From Polytrichum commune (lineage: Eukaryota; Streptophyta; Polytrichopsida; Polytrichales; Polytrichaceae): a stretch of 64,000 bases of DNA. Each line of letters starts with the position of its first letter. Position 1 is the stretch's first letter. Below the pieces are notes generated by a model. The model had not been told where the DNA came from, searched no databases, and worked only from the letters and a program-made list of their open reading frames with translations. A program made the translations under genes and the position numbers. The DNA is taken from NCBI GenBank assembly GCA_950295325.1, contig OX485807.1, positions 4,776,501 to 4,840,500 on the forward strand. The letters run 5' to 3'. This document shows, one piece after another, positions 35,983 through 47,158 of the stretch.

Positions 35983-36138
35983 CATAACATTATTCAAATC
36001 CATAACAATGTTATGTGAGACTGAGAGTATTTCATAGAATATACCTCACGTTCAAACTGAATGTGGGAATATCAACGAATATTCTGCGGAATATTGTTAA
36101 TCCCATTGAACACTATTATGGATGTGAATAATGTCATG
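35983..36138. mobile_element. P3: palindromic fold-back MITE
   Basis: It starts CATAACATTATTCAAATCC and ends GGATGTGAATAATGTCATG. The centre has CTCACGTTCAAACTGAATGTG. It lies 415 bp from P2 in a local pair. Confidence 0.85.
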
Positions 36139-36159
36139 AAACTCAACAAAGATCTTGTT

Positions 36160-36345
36160 GATTTATTTTATTTTATTTTATTTTATTTTATTTTATTTCC
36201 CCACTCGGAGTAAAAGCTTACACCAGCTTGAACAAATAGTTTGTTAGAATCTACTACCAAGTTCATTTCTGTATGCTTTCGGAAGGATTCAAATCCTACT
36301 ATACTAAATATCAGAATTTACCAACTAAACTTTGGTACAAATTTA
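36160..36345 (-). mobile_element. SINE candidate with (TAAAA)n tail
   Basis: On the minus strand a box-A-like AGTTTAGTTGGTAAATT is followed after about 25 nt by a B-box-like GGATTTGAATCC. The unit ends at the low-coordinate side in (TAAAA)n (plus-strand TTTTATTTTA run at about 36163-36198). This is the layout of a tRNA-derived SINE. The target duplication was not identified. Confidence 0.45.
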
Positions 36346-36721
36346 CTGCTTAACCTCTGGAAGACAGTGCCTCTTTTCAAGTGCTCAAAGATGCCATCGT
36401 CACAACTTTGAGGTCACTTTTCACTTGCTTAATGAAGTCTTTTGTGTTAATATTAGTTTGCAGTATCCCACTGCACATAACCTTCATACCTACAAATGTT
36501 CGAATTTTTTCAAGAATGTTTAGCATTATTGTGATTAATGGAAATTCATGTGACATAAGATAGATTTTATAGTAACATGTTAACTCCGAGTTGTCTGAAT
36601 TTCTTCCAATAATTCCTAAACTAAGATGACACCTCGTGATATGACTGCAAAGTGAACATCTTTGTTTTCAAGGTTCCAATTTGATAAGAAGTGATGTGAG
36701 AGGCGTACCTCTCATAAGCAG
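36346..36721. other. Unassigned region
   Basis: Two overlapping 60-codon plus frames (36332-36563) have no motifs. Confidence 0.4.
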
Positions 36722-36838
36722 TGAAGTAGGGCCCCATTGGTATTATGTCCTGAGGGTATAATACCAAGGGTGGGTCGAACGGGCATTCCAATCACGCTGA
36801 TCGCATGATCAGCGTTTCTTCTCTCTGAAGTAGGGCCC
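36722..36838. mobile_element. 91-bp two-hairpin insertion with 13-bp direct repeat
   Basis: TGAAGTAGGGCCC occurs at 36722-36734 and again at 36826-36838, bracketing 91 bp. Inside are two perfect hairpins: TTGGTATTAT against ATAATACCAA (36737-36767, 10-bp stem) and ACGCTGATC against GATCAGCGT (36794-36815, 9-bp stem, 4-nt loop). The flanking repeat looks like a target-site duplication. There is no A-tail, box A or box B, and the element type is not recognised. Confidence 0.65.
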
Positions 36839-37074
36839 GGCCATAGCCATTTGCAATCCTTTCTTCTTCTTCTCGAATTAATCTAGATAGTAATATAGTT
36901 TTTGACTAGTATCATCCATACTCCACAATATTTATCTGAACAAGTTAGCCTTGAAAGATCCAATGTTGCTCCAAACCTCCCAAACCGAGTGTAAATGAAC
37001 CCAAAAGCACAAAAAACTATAATAGATTTAGATGTCAATACACCATTTATGAAATTTAGTTTCACTTTTAGTTT

Positions 37075-37775
37075 CTACCAAATCAAGTCATTATGTTCTA
37101 TAATGTCCGAAGAACCCATTAAAGTATTCTTAGTAAAAAATTGAATCCCAAAGTGAAAAGTTATCGCATTGCATAATCTCAAATAGTAAGTGACACTAAA
37201 TATCATACATGGGCAATGCTTCTCAATGTTCTTGTTGGTAGGAACTTCTAGAATATCTTTTCTAGGGTATATTACATTTAATGCACATACTCCCATTTTG
37301 AGGAGTCTTGTGAGACATGCACTTTTGACATGGACCCTATTCATGAGTTCAAATCCGTGTCGAATTGGATTGTAATTTGGTAGAATTCGGAGAGGCATGT
37401 CTCCCGGTTGACCTTCTCATGGTGTGCTACTTGAGTGAAGTGTAGGTATTGGCCCGGCACTGCATCCGGTCTCTCATTGGGGTAGAGCTTTTGGGCGACT
37501 CACATGAAAACATGTTGGAGGGTGTGGAATTCGGCAGCTTCGCTTGGTGGTATTCCTAAACATTCAAACTCATGGTTAGTCTTTTTTACTTTCAATGGCA
37601 TGTTCCCTCTTTCAATGGCAATGGCTTCATGAATCAAGAAGCCGAGCCATAATTGAGAGATAATATCAATTATGAGGATGGTTCCCTTGCTTCGTGTTTG
37701 CAATGTGGTCTTTTCCCATTGGTGGTGTTGATTGGGCCATTTTCTCATCTCCATCCGGTTTTCTTTGTTTTGCAC
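37075..37775 (-). pseudogene. Unidentified broken open frame
   Basis: Minus-strand frames 37500-37775 and 37075-37398 are separated by stops. The first has a protein-like composition (FLIHEAIAIERGNMPLKVKK, FECLGIPPSEAAEFHTLQHV) and one stop later continues NERPDAVPGQYLHFTQVAHH. I do not recognise a domain. Together with the C-poor plus strand at 37.9-38.75 kb it could be a retroelement gag- or ORF1-like remnant, but nothing proves this. Confidence 0.25.
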
Positions 37776-37899
37776 TTGGTGTGGACTCTCCTAGATTAAT
37801 GATTTCAAATGCAACCTCTAGGTGGTGTTGGCTACCAAATGGACTACTATGTGAAATTGAGTATCTAAAGGAGCTACTCCCCTAGATTGGAGATACATT

Positions 37900-38750
37900 C
37901 TCCAACTCCATGTCAAAATCATTGCCATTGGTAGCCATGACTTTGCTTCCGAGAGGTGCATGAAAGTTGTTGGCTCCCCATTTTATAATCTCTTTGTTGT
38001 AGCAGTCTCCCCTTCTATGATGTCGGTTGTTGGTACTAGGTGATGTGGTTTTGATGACGGTTTGGTTTTGTTGCCAATTGTTGGTGCTAGGTGGTGTGCT
38101 CTTGTGTTGATATGCTATTGTTGCCGTGCTTCTTCTTGAGTTTAGGTGTGTACTGGCTAAACTCTTGGTCGTTTGAATGTGTGGTCTTGCTAGTTGGTAT
38201 GGGTGCTAGTTGTTGTGGTTTTGAGTTAAGGTTTTTGGTTTATGTACTAGTGGATTTGTGGGCTTGGTTGGATGTGGGTGTAGGTATTGTAGACCAACAT
38301 GTAACATATTGGTGGCAATGCGCCATGGCCAGGTAATTTCTTGCTTTGTTTTTGAGGTTTTGGTATGGTGTGTGTGTGTGAGTGGCGTGGTTGTTATTGT
38401 GGGGGACTGGTGGGGTTTATGTGAGGTGTAGTGTGTATATTTGTTATTGTGGGGGTGTTGGTGGGGTGATTGTGGGATGCATGGTGCATGATGTTGGCTT
38501 AGATATCTTTTGATTTGATTTTTGAGTGGTGTTGTTGATTTATTGCGCTTTGTTTCATGCAGGGTTTGGAACTTGGAATTGGTAGTGCTCTTTGTGGCTT
38601 GAGGTATGGATCAAGAAGTAGGTGGCGTATGATTTTTAGAATGTAGATCAAATTGAGATCTTGGTTTGGGCTTGCGTGTGTTGAATGAAGATGAGGTTAA
38701 GGCATTGTTGATTAGGATGTGGGGGCGGAACAAAGGATCCTAGATGGAGG
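37900..38750 (-). other. G/T-rich plus strand, possible retroelement remnant
   Basis: The plus strand is rich in G and T. The minus strand reads Pro/Thr/Gln/His-rich peptides, similar in flavour to the LINE-A ORF1-like region. No domain was identified. The open frame on plus (38091-38336) is Leu/Trp/Cys-rich, as expected of a shadow of such sequence. Confidence 0.25.
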
Positions 38751-39275
38751 TTTGGTGAATGGATTTGTGGAAGAGATTGTGAGTAAATGTGATGAACTCT
38801 TGTTGGAGAATTGATGTAATATCTTTGTGATAGTGTAACATGTACTCATGCTTTTGTAAAATAAAGAAGAATACGATAAAAAATAAACTTATCTTACCAA
38901 ATGTAGTATGCCGTGTGGTTCTCTCCATGGTCGCAATGTCTCAATGTTGGTATTGATTTAGATGTGGCAGATCGTAAAGCATATTTGCTTCCACCCTGGT
39001 CAATAAGGCATCAATAATGACGCAAAATTTGAGCGACCGTGAAAAACGAATGCCACTCAATTTCTTCCACACACCATAGCTTAATTGGAAATTTCAGGAT
39101 CCATCTGTTCAAAGCCTCAAAATAGTTTTGGAAATTTTTGGAACTTGGTGGAGGTAGCATTCTTTGATTAACCCACAAGAGTCCGATAGGTCCCATGTGG
39201 ACTTCTTCATGCACTAAAACATGTGTTTAACCTACGTAGTCTGTTGTTTAGTTAGTTGGGTTCAAGATATCATGG

Positions 39276-39421
39276 CATAACATTTCTCAAATCCATAATA
39301 GTGTTATGTGGAATTGACAGTATTCTGCAGAATGTTCCCACATTCAAATTGAATGTGGGAAATATTCTGCAAAATATTGTCAGTCACACATAACGATGTT
39401 ATGGATCTGAATAATGTTATG
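39276..39421. mobile_element. P4: palindromic fold-back MITE
   Basis: It starts CATAACATTTCTCAAATCC and ends GGATCTGAATAATGTTATG. The interior CCCACATTCAAATTGAATG is followed by TGGGAAATATTCTGC, mirrored by GCAGAATGTTCCCA. This is the clearest long hairpin of the four. Confidence 0.85.
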
Positions 39422-40230
39422 GTATGGCCATTTCATTATTTCTATCTTTCAAATAAGATAATGTACTAACTAAAGTTTCAAGTGCATCAATACAAGAAAG
39501 TTGAGTCTAGAATTCGGTGCATACTTGCAAGAAATTTGCACATTGGTTGTACATCAAGCCTTTTAGACTAATGAATGGTGATAATCTTGAATGCAATGCT
39601 CTAAGAATCTCCCTTGACGGCCTTGGAGTCAATCGATGAGGCAGGGTGGTTGGTGGAGCCTAATCACCCAAACCAAATTCCGTTCATTTCCCCGACTTGT
39701 AAACTTTCTTTGGCTAATAACCATAATCCTTGAATGATAAATGGTGAGAAAACCAATTTTTCTATTGTCCGGTTATCTAGGGTACATACTCTCAAGGAAG
39801 GTATCATTGGTGTCTCTTATAGGCATTTGTCACATTATTGTTCATTAATTAGATAAAAGGGTTGCTATTTCATTCTAAAAACATAAATGACTTGTCTTTC
39901 ACTCTTCTTTCCTTCGAGGGTTTCTCTCAAAGATCTTTATTCCAATATCTCATTTAGTCTTGTCTTTTGGTTGTGGTTGTGAGTTTCCATTCCCTAATTG
40001 TAAAGCATCACAATAGTCGTTGGTAACCATGATCCTTTCAAGTGTGACAATTGTTTTTGTAGCCATTGGCCAATGCATCTTCAAATCATAACAAGTTTTT
40101 GATTAATTGGTCAATGTGAATTCCAATGCAAGAAAATTTGTTTATTCATTACTTCCACGATTTAATTATTACTCAAAATTATGCAATTAATAGCTAGAAT
40201 CAACTTCAAGCTATAGTCTTGGCTACCCTG
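39422..40230. other. Unassigned region
   Basis: AT-rich, no supported gene. Confidence 0.4.
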
Positions 40231-40238
40231 CACAACCT

Positions 40239-40268
40239 GCAACAACAACAACAACAACAACAACAACC
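40239..40268. repeat. (AAC)n microsatellite
   Basis: About 30 bp of CAA/AAC units. Confidence 0.9.
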
Positions 40269-40834
40269 AAGGTAACACACAAGACCGTAATTAATTTGGT
40301 TATCTTACTCTTCACTCTCAAAGATCAAAGTTGCTAGACTAGACATCAATTTGATATTCCTACATGACCCTAGAATAACTCATGTCTAGATACTCTTGAT
40401 GAACCAAAGTTCAATCCTTACTAGGTAACAAATTGTAACTCCTCAACGTAGAGGATTATTCATATATGACAAGGGAGAAGATGAGAATTCCAACCCACCA
40501 AGGGCTCCTAAGCCCATGTTATAGTTCTAATCACCTAACTCCATCCATAGTTCATTGCCATCATCCCTCTAAGGACGATTCCCATCAAAAGGTCTCTTGA
40601 TTTGTGAAACTACTAGTCTTAAATTTGGCTCACAACAACCAAGTTATTATATTTCCTCTGAAGTGTTTCATTCCACGTTACCATTGCCCACACGCCCTTC
40701 AAGGATTTGTCACCCCAATTTGTGGTTCCATGTAACTTGAAGGCAAAGAATTCTTGTTTCACTGCCACTAGATTTATCAATGTACATACACAAATCAAAG
40801 GATTTAAAAGGGTGGTGGAAATATGCACTATTCT

Positions 40835-40880
40835 ATATAGATAGATAGATAGATATAGATATAGATATAGAAATAGAAAT
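40835..40880. repeat. (GATA)n / (GATATA)n microsatellite
   Basis: A compound run of TAGA and TATAGA units. Confidence 0.9.
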
Positions 40881-43355
40881 CCATCATTAAGATTGATGGT
40901 TTGAGATGACCAACAAGGTCATCCCCCTATGTGGATGAATGTGACCATTATCCAAAGCAATGGCTCTCAAGGCAATCACAATAGGTGGGAATGAAAAAGT
41001 TTAAAGCATAGGCAATAGGTAACCTCAAAGGTTTCATTGAGAGTAGGTGTCATCCCCAACAATGTTATCTCGCCATGCGTTCATTGTGCCAAAGCAACAT
41101 TCTCATAATGCTCATTTCGAGATAACTTATAGACTAAGACCAACTCGAAAATGGAGTGACACCATAATTCACACCAATGGCAACATCGGAGTCGTCTTCC
41201 TTTCTTTTTTTCCAAAACAATTTTTTTTAATTGAATAATATTAAAAAAACCATTCTCACAAGGTTGTCCAAAATGACCACCTTGCACAATGACGTTATCA
41301 TATCCAAATAAAGTACATGAACACGGTGAGGTTTTAAGAGTTTTATTTTGGAGGGGGGGGGTGGATTATGGTACCCGCCCATTCATAGAGTCAGATGTCA
41401 TTTCAAGATTGCATCTTAGACATGTCCAAACTCAATCCTTATTTTCCAGGGCATTTGAGAGTGATTTGGACTTGGGCATTTTAAGAATTGTGACCACTTT
41501 CATAGAGATTGATTATTGATACCAATGTTTTGATTGATACTTGGGATGTTTCTAAAGAAACATAACACCCTATGTCGTATCACGGTTAACCGTGATCACA
41601 TTCATGATGTACATGGATACGGGCCTTACTTTTATTTATTTATTTTATTGGGATGTTTGCCATGTTATTATTGTGAGAATGTACTAGGAAGTGAAATGGA
41701 AACCTTGTGGTCACACACTTGAGGGCATCGGTTTGTATAAACACCCTGGGTGGGAGTCTCAAATAACTATTGTTGTGCATGGGGTGAAATCCCATTTGCG
41801 ATTAACCTCATTTGCTATTTTGTAACAAACAATTCAGTTGAAAGAAAACCTCTAGGTCAAAAAATCTTAATTGTGAAGGAAACTAGTGCTACTTAGAGCA
41901 TGTTTACACTATACCAATCATGTTATCTAGTGTCACACGCATAATATTGTCACGTACCCATTTGAGGTGTATGTTAGGTTACACTAATGATCCACAACTT
42001 CACCACTATTGTCACCTCATGACACTTGATGTTCAAGTGAACTCGCTAATATCTTGGGACGGGTATGTTTGATAGGGTTATAAGGCGAATGCTTATGTTG
42101 CATAATGGTCTACAAGTTGACTAAAGTGTACACAAATGCACTTTTTCTATTTTTAAATTTGGTTTACATTAAAGTCTAAGTATGATTTGCACTATATCAT
42201 GTGATGGAGAATTCTTCATGCGTCACTCAATAGGACATAGGTGTAGGCGTTGACTTTAAACTTAGTGGAATCCCTCAAAGCTTCCACAAAGGAAAGTAGG
42301 TAGTGTGCTCATCAAACTTGTATTTAATTCGTGTGACAAACATCCCTCCCTATCTAAGCTTGTACATTTCTAAACACATTTGTGATTGGCAACCGATTGG
42401 AAGGGATTTCTCGAGAAAGAACTCCCTAAAATCCTTCCACCTTTTAATAGTAAGTATCCCACGCCCTTCCCAATCCCTTTGAATTGCGTCACTCTTGTTT
42501 CAACCCTCTCTAATATTTCTTTGACAAAAGATCCTCAATGATGGATGAACAAGACAACGACTCTTCGAGTTCGAAATTACGCCCACCAAAACTAGGATTT
42601 TGTTGTATAACATTTTATGGTTTGTTGAAGTCTAAGTCCACTTTACACTATGTCAATTGAAGATGAAAAAGAGAAACATCAACTCTCGAGGTGATCAAAT
42701 CAAACATGGTAATCGAGGTCCTTACCCAATTTGATCATTTTGCCTCACATGACTTCCGTTTCTTGGCATTTTGGAGTTTGGACCCTAAACGAAAATTCCG
42801 ATCCTCCGCCACTTGTGATTATTTTGTTACTACACGATATTATCATTTTTTGTTTATTAATTACCTCAAAAGTCAACCACATCTAAACCCTTGCTCACAA
42901 GTCCTACTTAAAAGTCTTATCAACCCCATGATCGAGCACACTTGTGGTTACCGTAACACACACACAACACAAGTTGCCTCCTCGAACAACTAAACAATAT
43001 CTTAGCCTCCATAAGAACTTCATTGTAAACAACGCGATGAAGGAAGGGAGGGTAAATTGCATGCCACCTCGTCTCACTCTCTTGTGGCACGGCTTTTCAA
43101 ACAAAATGCCCGCGCACGTGATTGGCCAACTCCGCTTTCCCGTTCCATGATGGCCACAAAGTGCCCGCATCGGGAATTTTTTAAGGCCCGAAAAGGCTCA
43201 CATGGAGGGCGGAAAAGCGGAGCCTAGGCCATGCGTCATGAGTCACTCTTTGGGAGATCATAGAATATGACCACTCCGCCTTTATTTAGAACTACATACA
43301 ATTTAAAACCCAAACAAATATAGTTTTTTCAACCCCATCAAATAGTAAACGGCAT
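40881..43355. other. Unassigned region, some U-like motifs
   Basis: It contains a G run near 41354 and short frames without motifs. CACTTTACACTATG near 42640 recalls the U-family TIR, but no matching second end was found. From about 43030 to 43260 the DNA is GC-richer. Confidence 0.35.
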
Positions 43356-43360
43356 AGTGT

Positions 43361-43384
43361 TATATATATATATATATATATATA
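43361..43384. repeat. (TA)n microsatellite
   Basis: A run of 24 alternating bases. Confidence 0.9.
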
Positions 43385-44470
43385 AAAGCCCATCGGTTGG
43401 TAAGTGCCACCCATGGGTAAGTGTATTTTAATCGTGCATGCAGAATCCGAGAAAGATCTAGGGAGATTCAATGTCATCCATGAATAGTGGGCAAATCCCG
43501 GATTTAATTTCCCCAATGCTGACTCAAATTCTTCTTAGTTGGACCATTTGTTTGTTAGAAGGACAAAAGAAAATTCGATATTTGAAAGAAAAAAAAGTAC
43601 CATGTGTCTCAAAAGTTTCATTTAATAATAAAAAAAGTGAAAGGCAAAAGCAAAAGCAAAAGAACGTAGGCGTTCATGCAGCCACGTGAATACGACCATG
43701 TTGTCCTTAAGTTGATTCATTGTAATCGATACAATTCTTTAATGGGAGTTCCTAGTGAAGGTCACAAGCATGCACTTATCAAAGGGCTGAAATTGCATGC
43801 TAAGAACTAGGAGCGATGAAGGTATGTTGACACTAGTGACCAAGGGCCTTGATAACACCTTTCGAAATTATCTTGTTGGTCTCAAAACGAGTGTTATTCC
43901 CACTTTGCTTCAATCACGCTAGTCACCAAACTCAAGATTGACCATGAAATAGAATCAATGAGAAAGTGGCATGAACCCCACATGTCATGAAACGGATGAT
44001 GTTTGATGGTCATCCCATTTTTAGTGGCCAAGACAAACCAAATAGGTTGTCTTAGCCCCAAATGAGGGGTGATTGCCAACCATCTTAGAATAGTATTTTA
44101 ATTGGTTTTCCTTTATCATTTTGTATTTTTGCTTCAAGAAGTATTGATTGTGCACATTGGTTCATTTAAAATATATGGGAGGAAGGCCGAACACTATAAA
44201 GTAGTGTGCATAGTGCATGTAGGATATCTAAACTTGAACCATGGTTGTCTTCTTCTATGTATTTATGCATAACTCATGTAAAAAAATACTTCGAACCTCA
44301 CAATTATCTTCAGAGACAATATATGTAGTTAATTATTATACAATTTCTTGGTAATACCCAATTCTGGAAGAAATTGTCTTCTTTACATAATTAAGATGCA
44401 AACATATGTTGGTAGCCAATTTTCTTCTTTGAACCTACATGTCTTGGGAAAGCTTGCTAAAGTTTCCCTC
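43385..44470. other. Unassigned region
   Basis: Frames at 43471-43689 plus and 43894-44079 minus have no recognisable motifs. Confidence 0.4.
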
Positions 44471-44474
44471 CATC

Positions 44475-44506
<32 letters not shown>
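44475..44506. repeat. (GA)n microsatellite
   Basis: About 30 bp of alternating G and A. It creates the Arg-Glu repeat in the frame crossing it. Confidence 0.9.
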
Positions 44507-44511
<5 letters not shown>

Positions 44512-44984
44512 ATTCTCATATACATCTTTTGGGACACATTTCAAATAAGTTTATATTCTAGTATGCAATTGAGGGTCCAGGAAGTATGTTGATAACACAT
44601 TTTCTTCTTTCAAGCTCCTACATGTGTTGGAAAAGCTTACCGAGATTTGTTCATGTCACATTTGAACATAGACTTGAAATCACACAAATCATGGACCGTT
44701 TTCCCATTTTTCCCTTTGAAAAAAATGTGTTCCCTTTTTATTTGGTCTAAGACCGCTTTATATTATGTCATGTGACCACATCGTTTGAAAAGTGATGTGG
44801 CATTTTCTTGATTTCGGCTCCGGACCAAGGTTCATAACCATGAGAAATCCTAAATCTGTTTTTTCTCACAACCCCTCGTCACATTTGTAAAACAATCCTT
44901 GGGTAATCAAGTAAGTTACCTCAATTGAATTTTATTGCAGTGTATCACATTTGAGGATAAAATGGAGTCCCTTACCTAAGGGTG

Positions 44985-45605
44985 GGATTTCCAAAATCAA
45001 GCACTCGTATTGGTCAAGAACAAAAACAAAAAAAAAACAAAAAAGGACTCAAACAGTTTACACTAGGGGCCATGTACAAAGTATGAAAAAATGAAGTGGC
45101 ACTAAAGTGGTATCATTTTCCCACCAAATTTTTTGAGTGGTCCCCCCTCAAAATGATATTCCACTTACTTTGAGAAGCCAATGCTTATGCTTGGGTCCAA
45201 TTTTGACTCTAAGAATAAGGTATGGTTAAGGGGTGTTTTAAACTCCAAGTTTTTTGGACCCAAATTGTAATATAATTCCACCCTAAGAGGGAGGGGGGGT
45301 ACCATTAGGGTCCAAAAGCAAAGAAACATCCAAAATGGATACTTCTATTGATCAAGAGCATCATTTTGGACCCAAGGAGGTTAAACTAGGATCCAAGTCC
45401 AAAGTATGTTAAAATGAAGTGGCGTTAATGTATCATGTCGAATCTTGGCAATGCCAACATAAGAATATACTCCTAGGTTGAGTAACCAAACTTCAAACTT
45501 CAATCTAATCCCGAGTCCCAAAGTACAGCCCATGAATGGGTATTTTGGATCCCAAGTTTCTTGGAATTTGACCCCCATGTGAACCCACCCTAATCAAGTG
45601 TCTTA
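44985..45605 (+). repeat. Twofold tandem duplication, unit about 310-330 bp
   Basis: Unit 1 (about 44985-45300) and unit 2 (about 45325-45605) share four blocks in order: CGTATTGGTCAAGAACA against TCTATTGATCAAGAGCA; TTTACACTAGGGGCCATGTA against TTAAACTAGGATCCAAGTCC; CAAAGTATGAAAAAATGAAG against CAAAGTATGTTAAAATGAAG; and CCAAGTTTTTTGGACCC against CCAAGTTTCTTGGAATT. It is degenerate and non-coding. It could be an old satellite dimer or a duplicated TE piece. Confidence 0.6.
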
Positions 45606-47090
45606 TTTGAGGGTTTCGGGTCAAGGACCCAAGTAATGAGAGTTAAAGAGAATCAAGTACACCTTTCACACTTAATAATGTGGGTTAAAACTTAACACAA
45701 GTAGAAAATAATGTAGCCCATTGTACTTTATGTATGGGTTGAAAATTAGGATGGATAATTAGATAATTAAATTTAAATATTGTAATATAAAATGATTATT
45801 TTTCAGCAAACTATTGATAGTTTTGGTATAATATCCACATCACATTTTCAACCCATCATGATTTATGTCTAGTAACAAACATTGAATCCGTAGTCTTAGT
45901 TTTGAACATACGATAATGTAAGCTCAAAAAGGCGTGGATCCAGAAAAATTACATGAACAATCGTGGTATGTCATAACCATTTAATGAATGAGGCAACACT
46001 ATTGGATTGGAGAAGAAGGCACCTTCCACATAGAATAACTCTCTCCTTTCCCCTACCGCAGTCAAGGTCGTTGACCTCCACAATCAAAGGGTTCACAAAA
46101 AAGGGCACGAAAATAGTCATGTCTAGTAGCCCTATCCGTCCTCCGAGGCCTCAAAGGTTGCCTAGTGGGCCACGATAATAGGTGTGAATGGTGTACTTAG
46201 CAAACAAAATAATATTTACAAGAAAACAACACTGAATATTGTACTTAGTGTCATTCACTCTTTGGAATTACACAATCCTATATCCATTTATTGGCTCTGT
46301 CTGTAGGACAGAGACTATGCATCAACTTCTTCGTTTCAAGAGCAAATTTCCTAACCACTTTGTGTTCACACTTGGACGTTACTTGTTCTTGTTATTTTTG
46401 GTCCACTTTATGTAATGTGGATGTTAACTATAGTTTTTATATATATATATATAAAAGTGTTCCCTAAAATGCATTGAAAGAAATCTAGTTACCTATAGTT
46501 ATTTCGGCAGTTCTTGATTATTTATTTTAAAAATCTCGGGTGATAAATGAGTAGCTTCAATCCTTGACCCGTATTTGAGAAGAAGGTGCACAAAATCCAA
46601 GAAAGGTTTGGTATAGTGAATAGCCATAAATTGGCATGAGCAAAGTGGACAACTACAATTGTGATCTTTCATAATAAAGAACAGAGCCTCACGGTTCTAC
46701 CGTTTTCTTGTTGCATATCTCATAACTTACCAACAAATGTCAAATTGATTAGTTGGATATTATAGAGCACTAACAAGTGCACTTGGGAATTTAAAAAAAA
46801 CAAAAAACTACATGCATAGTAAAAAGGCATAGCATTGCGTGAGTCCGAATAGTAAATGTGAAACTAAGTATCATATTTAGTGTACTTTTTTTCCTCTCTC
46901 TTTTCTCCCCGTAGATTTGACCAAGAAATTTGGGCATAGTAGTACCATCGCATGGCTCCTCGGGCGCATCATATAAAACGATGGGTGGGATGGTACCCTA
47001 AACCATACAATCAATCACTCAATCAAATGTCGGCCTCCACATCTGCATGCCGTAACCTAAGTAGTAATTATGGGACAACGCGGAGGCCCT
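45606..47090. other. Unassigned region
   Basis: A (TA)n run lies at about 46437-46454. TACTTAGTGTCATTCACTC at 46.24 kb resembles ATTTAGTGTCACTTATTATT at 52.33 kb, with inverse forms near 37.18 and 46.86 kb, so a small dispersed repeat exists. No gene is supported. Confidence 0.4.
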
Positions 47091-47098
47091 ATCGATGG

Positions 47099-47158
47099 AA
47101 GAGGAGAGGAGGGGAGGGAGGGGAGGGGAGGGGAGGGGAGGGGAGGGGAGGGAGAGGA
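47099..47158. repeat. (GGGGA)n minisatellite
   Basis: About 55-60 bp of GAGGG/GGGGA units inside a GC-rich stretch. The Gly/Arg/Glu-rich open frames over it are artefacts of the repeat. Confidence 0.9.

Noticed and set aside
36794-36815. Hairpin ACGCTGATC/GATCAGCGT as a transcription terminator
   Set aside because: Intrinsic terminators of this form are bacterial. In this plant context it is better seen as part of the 91-bp inserted unit.
37075-37775. Minus frames as a gag/pol polyprotein
   Set aside because: No zinc knuckle, protease, RT or integrase motif. Kept only as an unidentified broken frame.
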